Source of the DNA: Ascidiaceihabitans sp.
GTDB lineage: Bacteria; Pseudomonadota; Alphaproteobacteria; Rhodobacterales; Rhodobacteraceae
Length of the DNA: 6,439 nt
Assembly: GCA_023301665.1 (NCBI GenBank)
Contig: JALZUL010000034.1
Span: 1-6,439 of the forward strand
Direction of reading: 5' to 3'
The position numbers and the translations under genes were made by a program. Positions 1 through 6,059 of the stretch are shown here, in pieces (position 1 is the stretch's first letter; every line of letters begins with the position of its first letter). The notes under the pieces are model-generated. The model ran no database searches and was not told the DNA's origin. It was given only the letters and a program-made list of their open reading frames with translations.

Positions 1-636
1 GAGCTGGATTTCGAGAGCATTTGTTGTGGTGATGGCCCCAAACTGTTCATCAATGCGACCCGTGTCCGCAATGGTAAATTGCGGGTTTTCAAAGGTGAAG
101 AGGTCAACGCAGATGTCATTATGGCCTCGGCCTGTCTTCCCACGATTTTCAAAGCGGTCGAGATGTTTGACACCGAAACGGGTCAAGATGAGGCGTTTTG
201 GGACGGCGGGTATACTGGAAATCCAGCGCTATTTCCGTTTTTTAACAAAAGCTTACCAAGCGACATTGTAGTAGTGAATATCAACCCGCTTGAACGCGAA
301 GAACTACCGACGACCCCTCAACAAATTCAGAACCGTCTAAATGAGATCAGCTTTAACTCGTCATTGTTACGCGAAATGCGGGCAATCGATTTTGTGCAGC
401 GTTTGCTTGAAAATGGCACTTTGCAGCCCGGAACGATGGCGCAGGTGCACACGCATATGATTGCGGATGATGCTTTGATGAATGAGTTGTCAGTGGCGAC
501 AAAATCAGTGCCCAACAGCTATATCATCAAAACGTTGAAAGAGGCGGGTCAAGCGGCAGCGATGCAGTTCCTTGAAGCGCATTTCGATGACCTGAACATG
601 CGCTCGAGCTTAGACCTACGCGAGATGTTTTCGTAA
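1..636 (+). CDS. Patatin-like phospholipase family protein, C-terminal part (5' truncated by window)
   Basis: The reading frame is open from base 1 to the TAA at 634-636, giving 211 residues without the true start. Patatin proteins are Ser-Asp dyad acyl hydrolases acting on lipids or other acyl esters. The nucleophile motif (GxSxG) lies upstream of the window and cannot be checked. What is visible is typical of the alphaproteobacterial family: LFINATRVRNGKLRVF near the start, then ASACLPTIFKAVE, then the DGGYTGNPALFPF stretch, whose Asp at about residue 68 (codon 202-204) is the family's catalytic Asp in the DG[GA] motif. After this comes VVVNINPLER and a helical tail (NRLNEISFNSSLLREMRAIDF) common to bacterial members. 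A TTG at 79 is only an internal codon and should not be taken as the start. The gene converges on the DUF502 gene with an 11-base gap. The family call is firm; the substrate is unknown. Confidence 0.9.
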   Translation, partial: ELDFESICCGDGPKLFINATRVRNGKLRVFKGEEVNADVIMASACLPTIFKAVEMFDTETGQDEAFWDGGYTGNPALFPFFNKSLPSDIVVVNINPLEREELPTTPQQIQNRLNEISFNSSLLREMRAIDFVQRLLENGTLQPGTMAQVHTHMIADDALMNELSVATKSVPNSYIIKTLKEAGQAAAMQFLEAHFDDLNMRSSLDLREMFS

Positions 637-639
637 AAG

Positions 640-664
640 CCGCGTGATCATTCAGGAGACGCGG
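640..664. repeat. Weak stem-loop between convergent genes
   Basis: CCGCG (640-644) is complementary to CGCGG (660-664) with a 15-base loop, and AAAG (636-639) could add pairing with CTTT (668-671) across a small bulge. It sits at the convergent ends of the patatin and DUF502 genes and could help end transcription. There is no U-run after it, so it is not a convincing intrinsic terminator, and part of it lies inside the last codons of the DUF502 gene. Confidence 0.25.
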
Positions 665-1352
665 GATCTTTCGCATTTGGGTAAACCAAACCTGCAGAGA
701 TAACCAACTTGGCCGCGTCTTCTACACTCATGTCCAACTCAATCACGTCCTCAGCTGGCAAAAACAGCAAGAATCCCGATGTGGGGTTGGGAGTGGTCGG
801 AAGGAAAACTGACTGCATCTCACCCGATGTCCCAGCGCGATTTGTGATTTCGCCCTTGGCCAGTGTCGAGATAAAGCCAATGGCCCAAATGCCTTTGCGC
901 GGGTATTCGATCAGGCAAGCTTTTTCAAAAGAGCGCTCAGTTTGCGCAAAAACGGTCTCTGAAATTTGCTTAATGCCAGAATAGATCGAGCGTACAACAG
1001 GGGTGCGCTCAACAAGGCTTTCGGCAAAACGGATCAACGAACGTCCCATCAAACCTTTGGCCATCCAACCCATGAATATGGTGAAGATAAAGAAGATCAC
1101 CACACCAATACCGCGTACATTGATTTGAATCGCACGATCCAGCCCAAGTCTGTCTTGGATGAATTTATCTGGTTGGTATGCGTCAGGGACCAATGGCAAA
1201 ACGGCCCCATCGATCCAACCCACAACGCTCCAAATCAACCAAACGGTCAACCAAAGCGGTGCGATAACGACCAGACCTGTCAAAAACGAAGACCGCAATC
1301 GCGAGAACAAGCCAGCGCGCCGCGGTGTTTCAGGGTCAAATGGGGTGTTCAT
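648..1352 (-). CDS. DUF502 family membrane protein
   Basis: This 234-residue protein matches the DUF502 family, inner-membrane proteins of unknown biochemical role found widely in proteobacteria, cyanobacteria and plants. After a short polar N-terminus there are two hydrophobic segments, about residues 22-46 (LTGLVVIAPLWLTVWLIW) and 81-100 (GIGVVIFFIFTIFMGWMAKG). The soluble C-terminal half carries the family hallmarks VERTPVVRSIYSGIKQI (about 114-130) and FLPTTPNPTSGFLLFLP (about 183-199), the second being the most recognisable DUF502 block. Length is normal. The ATG at 1350-1352 is preceded by only a weak purine stretch (ACGGAC). The gene reads in the same direction as psuK-psuG but a probable terminator separates them, so it likely has its own promoter in the 75-base gap. 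Membrane location is well supported; no function can be assigned. Confidence 0.93.
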   Translation of the reverse strand: MNTPFDPETPRRAGLFSRLRSSFLTGLVVIAPLWLTVWLIWSVVGWIDGAVLPLVPDAYQPDKFIQDRLGLDRAIQINVRGIGVVIFFIFTIFMGWMAKGLMGRSLIRFAESLVERTPVVRSIYSGIKQISETVFAQTERSFEKACLIEYPRKGIWAIGFISTLAKGEITNRAGTSGEMQSVFLPTTPNPTSGFLLFLPAEDVIELDMSVEDAAKLVISAGLVYPNAKDPASPE

Positions 1353-1373
1353 GGCATGTCCGTTTTAAACTTT

Positions 1374-1404
1374 AAAAATAGCTAGGTGTTTTAAACCTAA
1401 GCTA
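1374..1404 (-). terminator. Probable intrinsic terminator downstream of psuG
   Basis: Read on the minus strand, TAGC-(A bulge)-TAGGT pairs with ACCTA-GCTA around a 7-base loop (stem arms 1379-1387 and 1395-1404 with A1400 bulged on the plus strand), followed at once by TTTTT (plus-strand AAAAA at 1374-1378). The hairpin begins 24 bases after the psuG stop codon. The stem is short and fairly AT-rich, so efficiency may be modest, but position, orientation and U-tract all fit termination of the psuK-psuG transcript before the DUF502 gene. Confidence 0.6.
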
Positions 1405-1410
1405 CAATGG

Positions 1411-1421
1411 CTTGGACCAAG
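1411..1421. repeat. 11-base palindrome CTTGGACCAAG
   Basis: This is a perfect odd-length palindrome seven bases beyond the terminator hairpin and seven bases before the psuG stop codon. It could be an operator half-pair for the DUF502 promoter or a small secondary hairpin next to the terminator (CTTG-GAC-CAAG). No regulator can be named. Confidence 0.25.
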
Positions 1422-1427
1422 TTTGGC

Positions 1428-2345
1428 CTATTTTACAACCGTTTCGATTAAATGCTGCGCTATTCCGGCCGCAAGACGGGCATTGTTTCGAACCAAGGCA
1501 ATATTTGCGACCAAAGATTTGCCCTCTGTCAGTTCAAAGATCCGCTGCAGCAAGAAAGGTGTCACGCTTTTGCCGGCGATTCCTTGGGTGTCGGCCTCGG
1601 ATTGAGCCTGTTGGATGATTGGGGTCAATATCTTGGCACTGATCTCGGACTCTTTTGGAATGGGATTGCAGATCAACTGACCACCTGGGATTCCCATCTG
1701 CACCCGCAATTGATGCGCACCGGCGATTTGGGCGGCTGTGTCCATCCGCAAAGGCGAGGGGATGTCGCTTTCGCGTGACCAAAACGCGGGGATTTGATCT
1801 TGGCCGTATGTAATCACGGGCACACCTTGGGTTTCGAGCACCTCAAGGGTTTTGGGAATGTCGAGGATCGCTTTTGCGCCCGCGGCGACAACGGTGACTG
1901 GCGTTTGTGCCAATTCCAATAGGTCGGCTGAGATGTCAAAACTAGTTTCGGCACCTTTGTGCACACCACCAATACCACCTGTGGCAAAGACGTGAATACC
2001 GGCAAGGCGGGCCGCGATCATTGTTGCGGCAACGGTCGTAGCACCTGTACCGCCTGTTGCAATGCAAGCGGCCATATCTGCGCGCGACAGTTTGGCGACA
2101 CCTTTGGCCCGAGCCAATGCTTCAAGTTCGCTATCTTCCAACCCTGCGCGCAAGGTACCATCCAGCACAGCCATTGTTGCAGGAACCGCGCCAGCCGCGC
2201 GCACATCTGCCTCTACCTGTCGCGCAACCTCAAGGTTTTGCGGGTAGGGCATGCCGTGGGTGATGATCGTGCTCTCAAGGGCAACGATTGGTGCGCCATC
2301 AGATAGGGCTTTTGCGACTTGGGCGGACGGGGTGATGAGGGGCAT
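1428..2345 (-). CDS. psuG: Pseudouridine-5'-phosphate glycosidase
   Basis: This 305-residue cytoplasmic enzyme splits pseudouridine 5'-phosphate into uracil and ribose 5-phosphate, breaking the C-C glycosidic bond; known members need Mn2+. The family signature VALESTIITHGMPYPQN is at about 21-37, followed by GTLRAGL, CIATGGTGATTVAATM (94-109), FATGGIGGVHKGAETSFDISADL (120-142), GAKAILDIPKTLE (156-168), GGQLICNPIP and NIALVRNNARLA. As I recall E. coli PsuG numbering, its Glu31, Lys93, Asp149, the Schiff-base Lys166 and Asn289 correspond by a constant 7-8 residue offset to Glu24, Lys85, Asp141, Lys158 and Asn281 here, so the active site looks intact. Length is normal. The ATG at 2343-2345 shares one base with the psuK stop (TAATG), and GGAG lies ten bases upstream inside psuK, so translation is probably coupled. 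The stop is TAG, followed by a probable terminator. Confidence 0.97.
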   Translation of the reverse strand: MPLITPSAQVAKALSDGAPIVALESTIITHGMPYPQNLEVARQVEADVRAAGAVPATMAVLDGTLRAGLEDSELEALARAKGVAKLSRADMAACIATGGTGATTVAATMIAARLAGIHVFATGGIGGVHKGAETSFDISADLLELAQTPVTVVAAGAKAILDIPKTLEVLETQGVPVITYGQDQIPAFWSRESDIPSPLRMDTAAQIAGAHQLRVQMGIPGGQLICNPIPKESEISAKILTPIIQQAQSEADTQGIAGKSVTPFLLQRIFELTEGKSLVANIALVRNNARLAAGIAQHLIETVVK

Positions 2346-2358
2346 TAAACGGATTCTC
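2343..2358 (-). promoter_or_regulatory. TAATG stop/start overlap and psuG ribosome-binding site
   Basis: On the minus strand the psuK TAA (2345-2347) and psuG ATG (2343-2345) share one A. A GGAG Shine-Dalgarno sequence lies ten bases before the ATG, within the final psuK codons. This layout is typical of termination-reinitiation and keeps kinase and glycosidase in proportion, which also confirms the psuG start. Confidence 0.8.
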
Positions 2359-3250
2359 CAGAAACATAAGTGGCTGCGGCATGAAGCGCCTTTTTAAGGG
2401 CTGTTTCGCGATCAGCACCGCGTGCCTGCGCCGCGATATGCGCGGCCATAAACGTGTCACCAGCACCGGTAATGCGTGTGACCAGCACTTGGGGTGGCGT
2501 TTGGCTGATGATATCAGCTGTGCCGTCCTCAAGGCGGGTGCCTTCGCTGGCATCTGAGCCGCCATTGGTGACCAAGACCTGTGCGGCTCCTTTGGCGAGC
2601 AATGCGATTGCTGCTTCGCGAGAGGTCTCAAAACTGGTTTGGCAGAGTAAACCGGCCTCTTCTAAGTTAACGTATAGCGTGCCACGTTGCGCCGTTATGA
2701 ACGGCAGCAACCGCTCTGCCTTTCCAGGTGAGGCCGGTGCGACGCGCAAATCTGCTTTGGATAGGGCTGGGCTGTTGGCAATCTCTGTCAGTAGTTCAAC
2801 CGTCAGGTTGCCATCAAGCGCAATCAATCCCTCATATGGGTGCGCGGTGTCCGCTAAGGTCCCATCGTTAAGCGGGCGCAAAATCTTTGACCCAGCCGCC
2901 TCTAAAGAGTGGGCATCGGCGATGGCTGCGATCAACCCGTTTGCCCCTTCAACAGCCATATAGCTGTCGGTGGGCAGATCGTCGGATCGATAAATCGTAT
3001 CAGTGATCATGCCACGTGCTTTACAAGCAGCGATCAGCTCATCGCCTTCGGCGTCGCGCCCCAAAGCGGTCAGCAGCGCGGGCGTCATATCAAAGCGTGC
3101 CAAAGTCATCGCAATGTTCATAGCCACACCACCGGGCAGGCGGGTGATGCGCCCCGGTACGTCGGACCCTTGGCGCATGGCACGAGAGGACCGGCCTATC
3201 ACGTCCCAAAGGACGCTTCCGATGCATAAAATGTCAGCTGTCTTATTCAT
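2345..3250 (-). CDS. psuK: Pseudouridine kinase (PfkB/ribokinase family)
   Basis: This 301-residue PfkB-family kinase most likely phosphorylates pseudouridine at the 5' position with ATP, making the substrate of the adjacent PsuG. Visible features are the N-terminal strand DILCIGSVLWDVIG (about 6-19), the first PfkB signature region with GGVAMNIAMTLARF (40-53), ALGRDAEGDEL (62-72), and the second signature ITGAGDTFMAAHIAA (260-274), with the anion-hole GAGD at 262-265 and Asp265 as the expected catalytic base. PfkB proteins vary in sugar or nucleoside specificity, so the pseudouridine assignment rests mainly on the one-base overlap with psuG, the pairing found across bacteria. The start has only a weak upstream purine run (GAACGAG). 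The DUF4198 gene ends 45 bases upstream on the same strand, so read-through from it is possible. The family is certain; the substrate is well supported by context. Confidence 0.92.
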   Translation of the reverse strand: MNKTADILCIGSVLWDVIGRSSRAMRQGSDVPGRITRLPGGVAMNIAMTLARFDMTPALLTALGRDAEGDELIAACKARGMITDTIYRSDDLPTDSYMAVEGANGLIAAIADAHSLEAAGSKILRPLNDGTLADTAHPYEGLIALDGNLTVELLTEIANSPALSKADLRVAPASPGKAERLLPFITAQRGTLYVNLEEAGLLCQTSFETSREAAIALLAKGAAQVLVTNGGSDASEGTRLEDGTADIISQTPPQVLVTRITGAGDTFMAAHIAAQARGADRETALKKALHAAATYVSGESV

Positions 3251-3295
3251 GGGCTCGTTCTGGACCGCAAAGGCGTCGGGTGCAAGCCGATCAGG

Positions 3296-4096
3296 TTATT
3301 TTGGCACTTGGAATGTCAGCGCCGCCCAAAGTGTTTGCCAAACCGATTTATCGTCCGCTGTGTGAGGCTGCAAAACAACAGCATCAAAAAGGTAATCGTG
3401 GTCGGGTTTGACTGGAATGCGCGCGACCCCTTTAGCATCCGTTCGGTGCAGCGTGACTTTGACGTTTTCATCCGGCGCGCGTTCAAAAACTTCGACCTGC
3501 ACATCAGCGCGCGGTTTTTGATTGAACAACACCTGAACCTGCATTGTGCCATTGAAATCTGGCGCATAAGGGTTGGTGAGGGCGACAAACTCGGTCTTCA
3601 AACCAAAGCTTTGGTCAGCCCCTTTGCCGTTGCCCACCGAAATAAGGGATTTCGCGTGGCGGGTGTAGCTTTCGTAAAAGTCGGTCTGCGGCCAACCCGC
3701 AGCGATATGGTCGGCTTCAGCTGTCGAGAAATCCTTGTGTTTTGCAAACGCTTGGAACTTTTCCCACTCTTTGTATTTCAAGGTCTCTGGCGTTGTTTCA
3801 TGCAGCACGACAAGCAATCCATCTTGATCGATCTGTGTCTCAAGTGCGGGGCGATCGCCGTCGCGTCCTTGGACAGCTGCTATCCGACCATTTTGGACCA
3901 GTTCAAAGCGTGAGAACTGCGATTCAAAGTATGAAAGCCTTGAACCCACAAAATTTTGACCGTTCTTAAGGTCAATTGCCAATTCTTCTCCGCTTTCGAC
4001 TTGAAAGTTCTGTGGTTCGATCCAAAACTCATGTGCAGACAACTGGGCGCAAGATAGGCTAAGTGCAGTTGCGAAAACAAGGCGAGAAAAATACAT
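3296..4096 (-). CDS. DUF4198 domain-containing periplasmic protein (NikM/Co-Ni uptake related)
   Basis: This 266-residue exported protein has a Sec signal peptide of about 21 residues (MYFSRLVFATALSLSCAQLSA) with likely cleavage before HEFWIEP, so the mature protein would begin with His. The AHEFWIEP start, the central YESYTRHAKSLISVG block (about 141-155), the NPYAP segment and the C-terminal beta-sandwich region with the GVARIPV strand are characteristic of DUF4198 proteins. These are related to the periplasmic component of nickel/cobalt uptake systems and often occur next to metal transport genes. The chosen ATG (4094-4096) is supported by an excellent Shine-Dalgarno AAGGAAG (4105-4111) eight bases upstream. 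It is divergent from the HupE-like gene with a single base between start codons. Metal handling is an inference from the family and neighbour; the ligand is unknown, and a copper or other metal role cannot be excluded. Confidence 0.85.
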   Translation of the reverse strand: MYFSRLVFATALSLSCAQLSAHEFWIEPQNFQVESGEELAIDLKNGQNFVGSRLSYFESQFSRFELVQNGRIAAVQGRDGDRPALETQIDQDGLLVVLHETTPETLKYKEWEKFQAFAKHKDFSTAEADHIAAGWPQTDFYESYTRHAKSLISVGNGKGADQSFGLKTEFVALTNPYAPDFNGTMQVQVLFNQKPRADVQVEVFERAPDENVKVTLHRTDAKGVARIPVKPDHDYLFDAVVLQPHTADDKSVWQTLWAALTFQVPK

Positions 4097-4097
4097 T

Positions 4098-5237
4098 ATG
4101 ACGGCTTCCTTTTATCTGATGCTTAAGCTGCGCTTTGCGGCGCTGATGTCAAGCATCCTCCTTTCATGTGCCACACTTGTGAGCGCACATGAGACATTGC
4201 CCACAATTTCAGATTTCGAAATTGTTGACGGCGAAATCGTGTTTACGATGCAAGCCAATGTCGAAGCCTTTCTTGCCGGTATCAACCTTGATGAGGTGAC
4301 CGATACGGACGAGGCAGAGCAAGCAGATACCTATGATGCATTGCGTGCGCTTGACATGTCCGAGATTGAAGCCCGCTTGCCCGCGTTAATCGATGATTTC
4401 AACGCGGCACCATTGGTTGTTGTGGATGGCACGCCCGTTACGCTTGGCCTGACACGCTTTGAGATGGAGACACTCGCGGATCTTGAACTGCCTCGTATTT
4501 CAACATTGGCTTTAACCGCTGCTTTCCCCGCTGACGCATCAAGCGTTGTGGTGAACTGGCCTGCGGGGCGTGGTAAAATGGTTTTGCGCCAGCAGGGGGT
4601 GGATGCACCGTTTACCGGTTTTGTTAATCCCGGTTCTGCAAGCCCTGAAATCAGCTTTGCAGGCGGCGGGCAGGCCACCGGTTGGCAGACGTTTACATCT
4701 TACATTCCAGTTGGGTTCGATCACATTCTGCCGAAAGGGCTTGATCATATCCTATTTGTATTGGGCTTGTTTTTCCTGAGCACGCAGCTGCGTCCACTTG
4801 TTTGGCAAGTCAGTGCCTTTACACTTGCGCATACGGTGACGTTGGCCTTGGGGGCTTTGGGCTGGGTGAATGTACCGGGCAGTATTGTTGAGCCGTTGAT
4901 CGCTGCATCAATTGTTTATGTCGCGGTCGAGAACATCTTTGCCAAAGGGTTAAACCGATGGCGGCCCTTTATAATTTTCGGGTTTGGTTTGCTGCACGGG
5001 CTTGGGTTTGCGTCCGTGCTGGGCGAATTCGGTCTGCCTGAAGGGCAGTTTATTCCTGCACTTATCGCCTTTAACATAGGTGTCGAACTTGGTCAGTTGA
5101 CGGTTATCGGCTTTGCGTTTCTGGCTGTTGGTTGGATGGCGCGCAATGAATGGTACCGGGCGCGCATTGCGATCCCTGCGTCATGTGCGATTGCGGCGGT
5201 TGGCGCGTATTGGTGCATCGAGCGGGTGTTCTTTTAA
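4098..5237 (+). CDS. HupE/UreJ-family membrane protein (probable transition-metal permease)
   Basis: This 379-residue protein has a signal peptide with predicted cleavage after VSA (residue 30), a periplasmic domain (about 31-200) and a C-terminal membrane domain with roughly six to seven hydrophobic segments. It belongs to the HupE/UreJ_2 type, whose members are linked to nickel or cobalt entry for hydrogenase, urease and other metalloenzymes. Polar residues in the membrane domain match the family: GFDHILPKGLDHILF (206-220, His209 and His217), FTLAHT (241-246, His245), LLHGLGFA (298-305, His300) and FNIGVELGQL (325-334, Glu330). The mature protein would begin HETLP, echoing the His-Glu start of the divergent DUF4198 protein. 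The first ATG has only a weak upstream GGCGAG; ATG at 4119 or 4146 are in-frame alternatives that still leave a signal peptide. No hydrogenase or urease gene is nearby, so the cargo metal is open. Confidence 0.88.
   Translation: MTASFYLMLKLRFAALMSSILLSCATLVSAHETLPTISDFEIVDGEIVFTMQANVEAFLAGINLDEVTDTDEAEQADTYDALRALDMSEIEARLPALIDDFNAAPLVVVDGTPVTLGLTRFEMETLADLELPRISTLALTAAFPADASSVVVNWPAGRGKMVLRQQGVDAPFTGFVNPGSASPEISFAGGGQATGWQTFTSYIPVGFDHILPKGLDHILFVLGLFFLSTQLRPLVWQVSAFTLAHTVTLALGALGWVNVPGSIVEPLIAASIVYVAVENIFAKGLNRWRPFIIFGFGLLHGLGFASVLGEFGLPEGQFIPALIAFNIGVELGQLTVIGFAFLAVGWMARNEWYRARIAIPASCAIAAVGAYWCIERVFF
4105..4111 (-). promoter_or_regulatory. Shine-Dalgarno of the DUF4198 gene, lying inside the hupE-like reading frame
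   Basis: AAGGAAG on the minus strand is eight bases before the ATG at 4096. It is one of the best ribosome-binding sites in the window and fixes the DUF4198 start. It falls within the third to fifth codons of the divergent HupE-like gene as annotated. Confidence 0.75.
4147..4152 (-). promoter_or_regulatory. Possible -35 element (TTGACA) for the DUF4198 gene
   Basis: A perfect TTGACA occurs on the minus strand 51-56 bases before the DUF4198 start, inside the HupE signal-peptide coding region. A start of transcription about 35 bases on would leave a short leader carrying the AAGGAAG site. No good -10 hexamer is found at 16-18 bases (the candidates match the consensus poorly), so this is only suggestive. 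Confidence 0.25.
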
Positions 5238-5258
5238 GGCCTGCGCCCCAAAAGAACA
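5227..5258. repeat. 9-bp inverted repeat between convergent hupE-like and thiE-like genes
   Basis: TGTTCTTTT (5227-5235) is the exact reverse complement of AAAAGAACA (5250-5258). The 14-base loop can form an inner GGC/GCC stem (5238-5240 with 5245-5247). The structure spans the hupE-like stop codon (5235-5237) and fills most of the 31-base convergent gap. It may act as a two-way transcript end or mRNA-stabilising hairpin. The T-run is on the 5' arm and the A-run on the 3' arm on both strands, opposite to a classical intrinsic terminator, and no U-tract follows. Confidence 0.55.
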
Positions 5259-5268
5259 GTGTTTGAAA

Positions 5269-5901
5269 TTAGCTCATGGCGGCGACAAGTGTCGCCATAG
5301 CTGCCACAGGATCCTCAGTGTTCCAGATTTCGTCACCGATGGCGAAAAAGTCTGTCATTGGCGTGAGGGTTTTGATCATCTCAAGGTCCAAAAGCCCTTC
5401 GGCCACCACAGGCACTTCGATCACATCGGACCACCATTGAAACATTTCGAGCTCGGCAAAGCTGCCGTCGCCCAACGTATTCTCACGCACGGGGCCAAAG
5501 CAGACGTAATCTGCGCCAGCTTCACCCGCGCTCATGCCGTCATGACGCGAGGTTGCGCTGTGCACGCCAACAATCGCATCCGCGCCCAGTTCTTTGCGCG
5601 CATAGCGAACTTGGTGGGCACCGTCGCTTAGGTGCACGCCGTCAAGACCAAGACGTTCAACCATCGGAATGTGGTCGCTGATCACCAAAGCCACATCGCG
5701 GGCATGAGTAACCTCACGCAATGCATCGCCAGCTTTGGCCAAGCGCTGCTCGTCTTGGGTGGCCAAGGCCATACGAACACAAGCGATCGGATTGGCGTCT
5801 AGAACGCGAGCCAAAAGGTCTGGAAACACATCCAGTTCAAACTCGGCTGGTGTGACGAGGTAAAGCTGGGGTTGCTCTGGTTGTTGTGCTTCAGCGGCCA
5901 T
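5269..5901 (-). CDS. Divergent ThiE/TenI-like protein (annotated type: thiamine phosphate synthase)
   Basis: This 210-residue protein has the TIM-barrel layout of the thiamine phosphate synthase/TenI family: YLVTP (14-18), DGVHLSDG (87-94), VGVHSATS (111-118), GADYVCFGPV (129-138) and VPVVAEGL (163-170). ThiE joins HMP pyrophosphate and a thiazole phosphate carboxylate to make thiamine phosphate. Several hallmark positions are changed. The QLRxK strand reads CVRMALA (41-47). The N-D pair reads ISDH (74-77). The GxSxH motif reads GVHSATS. The TxTK loop after GP reads VRENTLGDG. The phosphate-binding GGI reads AEGL. Synthase activity is therefore doubtful; it may be a TenI-like or repurposed barrel. 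The start is supported by AAAAGGA eight bases upstream (5910-5916). No other thiamine genes are adjacent. Family membership is good; function is uncertain. Confidence 0.75.
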   Translation of the reverse strand: MAAEAQQPEQPQLYLVTPAEFELDVFPDLLARVLDANPIACVRMALATQDEQRLAKAGDALREVTHARDVALVISDHIPMVERLGLDGVHLSDGAHQVRYARKELGADAIVGVHSATSRHDGMSAGEAGADYVCFGPVRENTLGDGSFAELEMFQWWSDVIEVPVVAEGLLDLEMIKTLTPMTDFFAIGDEIWNTEDPVAAMATLVAAMS

Positions 5902-6025
5902 CGGCTTGGTCCTTTTGTCAAAACTTGGGCCAGCACTAGCGGATGTGATTGGAAAAGGAAACTTTTAAGCGTGGGGTTTGCTTACTGGTCGCGTATTTTG
6001 CCAAGAATGAAGACTTGCACGCCGG

Positions 6026-6059
6026 AATGACCGTTTTGAGAGCCAAAATGACAGTTTGG
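6026..6059 (+). repeat. Short direct repeat (AATGACmGTTTkG, 21-base offset)
   Basis: AATGACCGTTTTG (6026-6038) and AATGACAGTTTGG (6047-6059) match at 11 of 13 positions and start 21 bases apart, about two helical turns. A weaker third AATGA copy begins at 6006. Such spacing could suit tandem regulator binding on one DNA face upstream of trmJ. The repeat is also in one reading frame, giving MTVLRAK followed by MTVWEIV in a possible leader ORF. Confidence 0.4.

Noticed and set aside
1349..1357. Start-stop mini frame ATGCCATGA overlapping the DUF502 start on the minus strand
   Set aside because: A two-codon frame ending in the ATGA of the real start is easily produced by chance, and no ribosome-binding site distinguishes it.
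2454..2963. 169-codon open frame on + opposite psuK
   Set aside because: It is antisense to a clear PfkB kinase, and its low-complexity Ser/Ala/Pro composition is typical of a shadow frame.
3308..3913. 201-codon open frame on + opposite the DUF4198 gene
   Set aside because: It is fully antisense to a gene with a signal peptide, family motifs and strong ribosome-binding site, and its translation shows no recognisable domain. It is a shadow frame.
5113..5631. 172-codon open frame on + spanning the hupE-like end and the antisense of the thiE-like gene
   Set aside because: It overlaps two better-supported genes in other frames, is rich in Cys, His and Arg with no domain-like pattern, and lacks a ribosome-binding site.
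5916..5921. Consensus TTGACA on the minus strand just upstream of the thiE-like gene
   Set aside because: It is only about 15 bases before the start codon and abuts the ribosome-binding site, too close to be that gene's -35 element.
6026..6053. PHO-box-like half-sites (CTGTCAT and CGGTCAT on the minus strand)
   Set aside because: PhoB half-sites recur every 11 bases. Here the two good copies are 21 bases apart and the intermediate CTCTCAA is off phase, and neither flanking gene is a phosphate gene.
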